A model generated the notes under the pieces. It saw only the letters and a program-made list of their open reading frames with translations. It was not told the origin of the DNA and did not search any database. 8,820 nt of DNA from CAYVTD01 sp964454445 (lineage in GTDB: Bacteria; Bacteroidota; Ignavibacteria; Kapaibacteriales; UBA2268), in contig CAYVTD010000065.1 in assembly GCA_964454445.1 (NCBI GenBank), forward strand, positions 1-8,820. Reading direction: 5' to 3'. Shown here one piece after another: positions 5,404 through 8,820 of this stretch; position 1 is the stretch's first letter; every line of letters begins with the position of its first letter. Position numbers and translations under genes: made by a program.

Positions 5404-8244
5404 ATGTCAAAAAAGGAAACTAAAGAAAAAAAATCGGCAGACAAAGACGTGAAATATGTATATTATTTCGGTGGCAAGAAAGCCGAAGGCAGCGCTGATA
5501 TGAAAAACTTGCTCGGTGGCAAAGGCGCTAACCTCGCCGAAATGGTCAATCTCGGAATGCCAGTCCCTCCCGGCTTTACCATCACAACTGAGCTATGCAC
5601 TTATTACTATGCCAACAAAAAGACATATCCCAAATCGCTCTATAAAGAAGTCGAAAAAGCAATGACAAAGCTCGAAAAAGAAATGGGCAAGAAATTTGGC
5701 GATAGCAATAACCCACTACTCGTTTCTGTTCGCTCCGGCGCACGCGCTTCGATGCCTGGTATGATGGATACTGTTCTCAATCTTGGTTTAAATGATACAA
5801 CAGTAGAAGCACTTATCAAAAAGTCGGGCAACGAACGCTTTGCTTACGATGCCTATCGCCGATTTGTTTCCATGTATGGCGACGTGGTACTCGAGCTTAA
5901 ACCAGAAGGCAAAGACGACGTCGATCCCTTCGAGGAACTGCTCGATGCAAAGAAAAAGGCACGTGGCGCGAAACTTGACGTCGAATTAACCACTCAAGAC
6001 CTGAAAGAACTCGTTACAGAATTCAAAGCTGCCATTAAAAAACACAAAGGAATAGATTTCCCCGAAGATCCAAAGGACCAACTATGGGGCGCCATTGGCG
6101 CTGTCTTTGGATCGTGGAACAACAACCGCGCCATCATCTATCGCAAACTCAACAGAATTCCAGAATCTTGGGGAACAGCAGTAAACGTGCAAGCTATGGT
6201 CTTCGGTAACCTTAGCGAAGATTCCGGCACTGGCGTAGCATTTACTCGCGATGCCGCTACTGGTGATAACTATTTTTATGGCGAATTTTTGATGAATGCA
6301 CAAGGTGAAGATGTCGTTGCTGGCACCCGCACCCCGCTACCCATAACCCAATTAGAAAAAATTGATCCAAAATCATATAAAGAATTAGATAAAATCCGTC
6401 TCGATTTAGAAAACCATTATCGCGATATGATGGACGTCGAGTTCACCATAGAAGAAGGCAAGCTCTATATGCTACAATGCCGTTCTGGTAAGCGCACGGC
6501 AATGGCAGCAATGAAAATAGCTGTCGATATGGTAAAAGAGAAAAAGATTAAACCACAAGAAGCCCTGATGAGAATCGATTCAAACGGCTTAAATCAACTC
6601 CTCCGCCCCATTTTCGACCTGAAAGAAAAGAAAAATGCTCTCACCAAGGGGCGCCTTCTTGCTAAAGGATTAAATGCCGGACCAGGCGCTGCTACTGGCA
6701 AAGTTGTGTTTAACGCAGAAGATGCCGAAGAATGGGCAAAAAGAGGCGAAAAAGTCATTTTAGTTCGTATCGAAACCTCTCCTGAAGACATCGGCGGAAT
6801 GAACGCATCTGAAGGTATCCTTACAGCACGTGGCGGAATGACTTCCCACGCCGCTTTAGTTGCTCGCCAAATGGGCAAAGTATGCGTTGCCGGTTGCGGC
6901 GCTTTGCACATTGATTACAAAGAACGCAAATTTATGGTCGAAGGTAGCGCCAAAACCATCAAGGAAGGCGATTATATTTCAATTGATGGTAGTACAGGCG
7001 AAATTATCGAAGGCAAAATCGAAACAAGACCTAGCGAAGTCATCGAAGTTCTTATTAATAAAACTTTAAAGCCCGAAGATGCTCCTTCATACCAAATCTT
7101 TGATATAATAATGAAATGGGCAGATAAATACCGCACGATGAATGTCCGCACAAACGCCGACCAACCTGACCAAGCCAGCAATGCCATCGCTTTTGGCGCT
7201 CAAGGAATTGGACTTTGCCGCACTGAACACATGTTCTTCGGCGAAGGAAAAATCGAGCCGATGCGCGAAATGATCCTTGCCAATAAAGTTGAAGACAGAA
7301 GAGCTGCTTTAGCAAAATTATTACCTTTGCAACGTCAAGATTTTGAAGGAATTTTCGAAGCTATGGATGGTTTTCCTGTTACAATTAGAACTATTGACCC
7401 ACCATTGCACGAATTTTTACCTCACGAGGAAGCCGAACAAAAAGAGCTTGCAAAAGAACTCAACATCAGCCTGAAACAAGTGAAAGAACGCATCGAGACA
7501 TTGCACGAATTCAACCCAATGCTCGGTTTCCGTGGCTGCCGCCTTGGAATGATGTATCCCGAAATCACTGAAATGCAAGCCCGTGCTATTTTCGAGGCAA
7601 CCGTCAATGTATTGAAAAAAGGCAAAAAAGTTTTACCCGAAATTATGATTCCATTGGTAGGCAACGTGAAAGAACTTACCGATCAAGAAGTCATAGTTCG
7701 CAATGTCGCAAAGCAAGTAATGGAAGAAACAGGCACGAAATTCGATTACATGGTCGGCACAATGATTGAAATACCTCGCGGAGCTATCACCGCCGACAAA
7801 ATCGCCGAGGTCGCAGAATTCTTCTCTTTTGGTACACACGACTTGACGCAAACCGCTCTCGGCGTTTCGCGTGATGATGCTGGCAGATTCCTTCCCGAAT
7901 ACGTCGCGCGCGAAGTCTATGCCCAAGATCCTTTCGTCTCAATCGATCAAGAAGGCGTAGGATACCTTATGAAACACGCCGTGGATTACGGTCGTATGTC
8001 CAGGCCAAAGATAAAGCTCGGCATTTGCGGCGAACACGGCGGCGACCCATTATCCGTCGAATTTTGCCACAGCATTGGCTTAAACTACGTTTCTTGCTCG
8101 CCATACAGAGTGCCGATTGCTCGCCTTTCAGCAGCTCACGCTGCCCTGAAAGAACTCGCAGCAAAAGATGAGAAAAAAGATAAAAAGAAAGACAAGAAAA
8201 AAGATAAAAAGAAAGACAAGAAAAAAGATAAAAAGAAAAAATAA
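5404..8244 (+). CDS. ppdK: Pyruvate, phosphate dikinase with lysine-rich C-terminal tail
   Basis: Catalyses the reversible reaction ATP + Pi + pyruvate to AMP + PPi + phosphoenolpyruvate in the cytoplasm, serving gluconeogenesis or PPi-dependent glycolysis. At 946 residues it exceeds the usual ~875-900 through a Lys-rich N terminus (1-16) and a Lys/Asp tail (921-946). Seen in order: ATP-grasp domain with GGKGANLAEM, VSVRSGARASMPGMMDT (R110), E346 and Q358; phosphohistidine domain with GGMTSHAALVAR and catalytic H482; PEP/pyruvate barrel with GLCRTEHMFF (R606), TIRTIDPPLHEFLP (R662), MIEIPR (E789), and GICGEHGGDP with the acid/base Cys875. At the normally GTNDLTQ motif the sequence is GTHDLTQ (H812). 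The Thr two residues before the catalytic His, the site used by plant PPDK regulatory kinase, is present. ATG 5404 has AAAGG (5391-5395) eight bases upstream. It stands alone, divergent from ileS and closed by a terminator. Confidence 0.97.
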   Translation: MSKKETKEKKSADKDVKYVYYFGGKKAEGSADMKNLLGGKGANLAEMVNLGMPVPPGFTITTELCTYYYANKKTYPKSLYKEVEKAMTKLEKEMGKKFGDSNNPLLVSVRSGARASMPGMMDTVLNLGLNDTTVEALIKKSGNERFAYDAYRRFVSMYGDVVLELKPEGKDDVDPFEELLDAKKKARGAKLDVELTTQDLKELVTEFKAAIKKHKGIDFPEDPKDQLWGAIGAVFGSWNNNRAIIYRKLNRIPESWGTAVNVQAMVFGNLSEDSGTGVAFTRDAATGDNYFYGEFLMNAQGEDVVAGTRTPLPITQLEKIDPKSYKELDKIRLDLENHYRDMMDVEFTIEEGKLYMLQCRSGKRTAMAAMKIAVDMVKEKKIKPQEALMRIDSNGLNQLLRPIFDLKEKKNALTKGRLLAKGLNAGPGAATGKVVFNAEDAEEWAKRGEKVILVRIETSPEDIGGMNASEGILTARGGMTSHAALVARQMGKVCVAGCGALHIDYKERKFMVEGSAKTIKEGDYISIDGSTGEIIEGKIETRPSEVIEVLINKTLKPEDAPSYQIFDIIMKWADKYRTMNVRTNADQPDQASNAIAFGAQGIGLCRTEHMFFGEGKIEPMREMILANKVEDRRAALAKLLPLQRQDFEGIFEAMDGFPVTIRTIDPPLHEFLPHEEAEQKELAKELNISLKQVKERIETLHEFNPMLGFRGCRLGMMYPEITEMQARAIFEATVNVLKKGKKVLPEIMIPLVGNVKELTDQEVIVRNVAKQVMEETGTKFDYMVGTMIEIPRGAITADKIAEVAEFFSFGTHDLTQTALGVSRDDAGRFLPEYVAREVYAQDPFVSIDQEGVGYLMKHAVDYGRMSRPKIKLGICGEHGGDPLSVEFCHSIGLNYVSCSPYRVPIARLSAAHAALKELAAKDEKKDKKKDKKKDKKKDKKKDKKKK
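8179..8238 (+). repeat. In-frame tandem repeat encoding five Asp-Lys-Lys-Lys units at the end of PPDK
   Basis: A 24-base unit, made of GATAAAAAGAAA followed by GACAAGAAAAAA, is present in two and a half identical copies (8179-8202, 8203-8226, 8227-8238). At the protein level this is five consecutive DKKK tetrapeptides (residues 926-945), because the two 12-base halves are synonymous. The exact identity of the 24-base copies, including the alternation of Asp and Lys codons, points to recent duplication by slippage or unequal recombination. Copy number is likely to vary between strains. The tail lies beyond the end of the conserved PPDK fold. Confidence 0.93.
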
Positions 8245-8281
8245 GATATTAATAATCACAAGCAAATATAATGAGTTTCTT

Positions 8282-8314
8282 AAAAACCTCGACTATGCAA
8301 GTTGAGGTTTTTTT
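8282..8314 (+). terminator. Rho-independent terminator of ppdK
   Basis: Stem AAAAACCTCGAC (8282-8293) pairs with GTTGAGGTTTTT (8301-8312) over 12 bp with one G-T wobble, around a seven-base loop, and ends in a run of seven Ts (8308-8314). It begins 37 bases after the ppdK stop. It closes ppdK as a single-gene unit and separates it from the hydrolase gene downstream. Confidence 0.88.
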
Positions 8315-8466
8315 ATTTCTTTTTCTAGTTAAAAAAAGGAATTTTTCAACAACCTTTGTGTTTATTTCTGTATATTATTATTCATAAATTTGCAAAATTC
8401 ATCTTCATTGATTATATTTGAGTTTTCTGAAAAAATTAATTGTTTAATAATAATTTGGGGTGTATT

Positions 8467-8820
8467 ATGAAAAATCTCTATTTAAGCATAATAGTTTTAA
8501 TAGCTGTGTTTTTTGTGGCAAGTGCTAATAACTCGTTTGCACAGCAAACCGGAAGCTACGATATGACATTGCAATTCAAAGGTATTAATAGAACAATCTC
8601 ATTTTATATTCCAACTAACTACAATCCTGATGTAGCATATAATCTGATGGTTTGCTTACACGGAATGGGCGACAATAGCCAGCATTTTCGAGATGCGATT
8701 ATTGGTGGACTTGCTTGGAATACACTTATACCAAACACAATTTTTGCTTGTCCAGATGGAGGTGACGACCAGGGAAGAGATTTCTATGCTCCTGCTGGAG
8801 ACGAACAGTTTATAATGATG
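8467..8820 (+). CDS. Secreted alpha/beta-hydrolase-type esterase (LpqC / PHB-depolymerase-like), N-terminal part only
   Basis: Only the first 118 residues are inside the window. They begin with a clear signal peptide: Lys3, a hydrophobic core at about residues 5-20, then NSFA-QQ, giving probable cleavage after Ala25. The mature part starts with a beta-rich stretch (GINRTISFYIPTNYNP, 39-54) followed by LMVCLHGMGDN (60-70). Its HGMG is the oxyanion-hole motif of alpha/beta hydrolases, and ACPDGGDD (94-101) follows. This order resembles the polyhydroxybutyrate-depolymerase/feruloyl-esterase (LpqC) group. The nucleophile, Asp and His of the triad would lie beyond the window, so substrate and catalytic status are unknown. 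ATG 8467 is chosen because GGGG (8457-8460) lies six bases upstream and the signal peptide starts there. The terminator at 8282-8314 and the ~150-base AT-rich spacer suggest its own promoter, but no clear one was found. Confidence 0.75.
   Translation, partial: MKNLYLSIIVLIAVFFVASANNSFAQQTGSYDMTLQFKGINRTISFYIPTNYNPDVAYNLMVCLHGMGDNSQHFRDAIIGGLAWNTLIPNTIFACPDGGDDQGRDFYAPAGDEQFIMM

Noticed and set aside
5640..8164. Open frames of 60-105 codons overlapping ppdK on both strands
   Set aside because: They are shadows of the conserved PPDK frame, without family features.
8179..8244. Programmed frameshift in the A-rich end of ppdK
   Set aside because: The A-runs are read as G-AAA-AAA or T-AAA-AAG in frame, not the classical A-AAA-AAG slippery heptamer. 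No stimulatory structure or meaningful alternative frame is evident.
8315..8466. Promoter for the hydrolase gene
   Set aside because: TTGAGT, TTGATT and TTGTGT hexamers occur, but none pairs with a good -10 at 16-18 bases. A near match to the Bacteroidota TAnnTTTG element (ATAATTTG) lacks the first T and overlaps the ribosome site.

Overview
The window is AT-rich, with GC-richer coding regions and very AT-rich spacers. It reads as a chromosomal housekeeping segment of a bacterium from the Bacteroidota/Chlorobiota (FCB) side of the tree, perhaps an Ignavibacteria- or Kapabacteria-like lineage. This placement is inferred from three things: the gene order isoleucyl-tRNA synthetase, DksA-like protein, signal peptidase II; an IleRS of the long IleRS2 (eukaryote-like) type; and the LspA sequence style. 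No rRNA or marker gene in the window settles it.

Layout: positions 1-5063 carry three genes on the minus strand, in transcription order ileS (5063-1821), a DksA/TraR-family protein with a very long charged N-terminal extension (1640-534), and lspA (519 to beyond position 1, cut by the window edge). A 340-base AT-rich divergent spacer (5064-5403) separates ileS from ppdK (5404-8244, plus strand). ppdK encodes pyruvate phosphate dikinase with a lysine-rich C-terminal tail encoded by a tandem repeat. A clear intrinsic terminator follows (8282-8314). At the right edge (8467 onward) a secreted alpha/beta-hydrolase-type esterase gene begins and is cut by the window end.

How the genes work together: ileS, the DksA-like gene and lspA look like one conserved cluster serving tRNA charging, transcriptional control and lipoprotein maturation. 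The 180-base gap before the DksA-like gene may hold an extra promoter. ppdK is an independent central-carbon gene (pyruvate/PEP interconversion), and the hydrolase is a separate exported enzyme.

I see no mobile element, CRISPR array, RNA gene or evident new multi-gene system. The points of interest are residue-level departures in otherwise ordinary enzymes: IleRS carries GIHH in place of HIGH, a form tied to mupirocin hyper-resistance; the DksA-like protein seems to have its second zinc-binding pair shifted by six residues; LspA has Ala where the second catalytic Asp is expected; and PPDK has His where the active-site Asn of GTND is expected.
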